64,000 nt of DNA. It comes from Rosistilla oblonga. GTDB taxonomy: Bacteria > Planctomycetota > Planctomycetia > Pirellulales > Pirellulaceae. Numbering within the stretch: position 1 is the stretch's first letter; each line of letters begins with the position of its first letter. Made by a program: the position numbers and the translations under genes. This document shows positions 63,246-64,000 of this stretch, one piece after another. Location: the NCBI RefSeq assembly GCF_007751715.1, contig NZ_CP036292.1, positions 2,480,001-2,544,000 on the forward strand. The letters are read 5' to 3'. The notes below the pieces were generated by a model. The model did no database searches, was not told where the DNA came from, and worked only from the letters and a program-made list of their open reading frames with translations.

Positions 63246-64000
63246 CTATTCGACAGGTTCGAACAATCCGAACGGTTCCTTTGGCTTAATCGCATTCGCT
63301 CCATCGGCTGGGTCGGGTTGAGGTTGGATCGCACCGTCGGCAGGTTTTGGTGGCGGCGTGTCCTGCAACTTGATGCTCAATTGATTGCGAGCGATCGACA
63401 CGATGTACTGCCAATCGGTCGGATTGATGCTGACATTGGTGACGACTTCCATCGGAATTCGCCGCGCGACCAATTGAGTTGCTTCGTGGGCGAGTCGCCC
63501 GTCGCGGACATCGATCGCTTGCAACGTGATGCTCCAATCGGGGATCCCGTCGTCGGACCGCGCCGGCCGTTGGCGTCGCGATAGGAACAACAGCGGGCCG
63601 CCGACCGGTTGGCCTGGGCTGACGCCAAAGGCACCCATTTCGAAGGGAGCGTCCCACAGCGGTTTGCCGGTTTGTCGGTCGTACGCCATCGCGGGGCCAG
63701 CGACTTCGACGTGTTGTTGATCCTTGCCGCTGCGGCTGTATCGCATCTGTTGGTCGTCGGGCAATTCGATGTTGGGCAGAACGATCAGGCGATCTTCCCA
63801 AAGCATCGCCCGCACGTTCAACAGCGGACCGCCCGGTGGCAGCGACGAACTCTCCAAGGCCTCGCCAGTTTGGAGATCCCAGATGTTTAATTCCCCTTCG
63901 GGTTGCAGCGTGACGACATAACGATTCTCCGCCACGTAACCTTTGGTCCCCGCTGGCAGCGATCCGCTTTCGATAGCGACCTCGCCAGTCGTGGCGTCCC
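63246..64000 (-). CDS. PQQ-like beta-propeller protein, C-terminal part (N-terminus outside window)
   Basis: The minus frame is open from the window edge at 64000 to the stop at 63246 (251 codons), so the gene is partial. Blade-type repeats of the BamB/PQQ kind are visible: DATTGEVAIESGSLPAG, then LNIWDLQTGEALESSSLPPGG, then MAYDRQTGKPLWDAPFEMGAFG. The C-terminus carries a Pro-rich tail (PPPKPADGAIQPQPDPADG). No enzymatic residues are visible in this part. Similar planctomycete proteins are large periplasmic or membrane-tethered propellers near MoxR operons. The stop is 228 bp before moxR, on the same strand. Confidence 0.85.
   Translation of the reverse strand, partial: DATTGEVAIESGSLPAGTKGYVAENRYVVTLQPEGELNIWDLQTGEALESSSLPPGGPLLNVRAMLWEDRLIVLPNIELPDDQQMRYSRSGKDQQHVEVAGPAMAYDRQTGKPLWDAPFEMGAFGVSPGQPVGGPLLFLSRRQRPARSDDGIPDWSITLQAIDVRDGRLAHEATQLVARRIPMEVVTNVSINPTDWQYIVSIARNQLSIKLQDTPPPKPADGAIQPQPDPADGANAIKPKEPFGLFEPVE

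Noticed and set aside
63240-63280. tRNA T-loop-like GGTTCGAACAATCC
   Set aside because: It is inside the reading frame and end of the propeller gene. No acceptor stem, anticodon arm or CCA-proximal pairing can be found around it.

Overview
The window is chromosomal DNA from a planctomycete, most likely of the Pirellulales (Rhodopirellula / Rosistilla / Roseimaritima type). The evidence is a GC-rich sequence, very large secreted proteins with signal peptides, an N-terminal LEDRRLLA-type motif typical of planctomycete extracellular giants, a MoxR-DUF58-BatA-VWA operon, a CoaX-type pantothenate kinase next to Obg and an MnmE-like GTPase, and intergenic palindromes of the kind scattered through Pirellula-group genomes. 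I saw no tRNA, rRNA, CRISPR array, insertion sequence or prophage. Species assignment is inference.

Left part. At 1-3843 (minus) lies the N-terminal part of a giant extracellular protein whose C-terminus is outside the window. It ends, as seen here, in eight or more tandem 59-residue blades encoded by an exact 177-bp DNA period. After 736 bp without a gene comes an outer-membrane beta-barrel-like protein (4580-5551, plus). From 5749 to 25783 every gene is on the minus strand: a secreted alpha/beta hydrolase; a transglutaminase overlapping a circularly permuted ATP-grasp/alpha-E fusion; a PPK2 polyphosphate kinase; a CinA protein with a decayed C-terminal domain; a GntP permease; and a translationally coupled pair of huge envelope proteins of 2581 and 1212 residues. 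These two share a repeated module present three times, and one of them looks like a fusion of two ancestral genes. I regard this pair as the most promising undescribed system here.

Middle part (26.1-35.0 kb). Single genes on both strands: a DUF4256 protein, a DUF5060/GH140-like glycosidase, an SGNH hydrolase, a class-C beta-lactamase-like serine hydrolase, a CynX-type MFS transporter and a Tat-exported sialidase-like protein. Together they suggest breakdown and scavenging of polysaccharides. Two 27-bp-arm palindromes sit at 35.1-35.3 kb. They are followed by a 2113-residue secreted protein (35375-41716) of unknown role, a basic His/Arg/Gly-rich secreted protein built from 105-bp repeats (42033-43373), and a secreted hypothetical protein.

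Right part. 44759-48228 (plus) is a housekeeping block: rpmA, obg, coaX and a divergent mnmE, the last three overlapping by 4 bp each. From 48307 to 64000 all genes are on the minus strand. They are a zinc metallopeptidase and then, read in the direction of transcription from 63017, MoxR, DUF58, a BatA/VWA protein, a VWA protein with membrane helices inside the VWA fold, a DUF4175-like membrane protein, a long coiled-coil protein, a TPR-like protein, a DUF2752 protein and a lipoprotein. This resembles the Bat (aerotolerance) type of envelope operon. The right edge cuts a PQQ-like beta-propeller protein.
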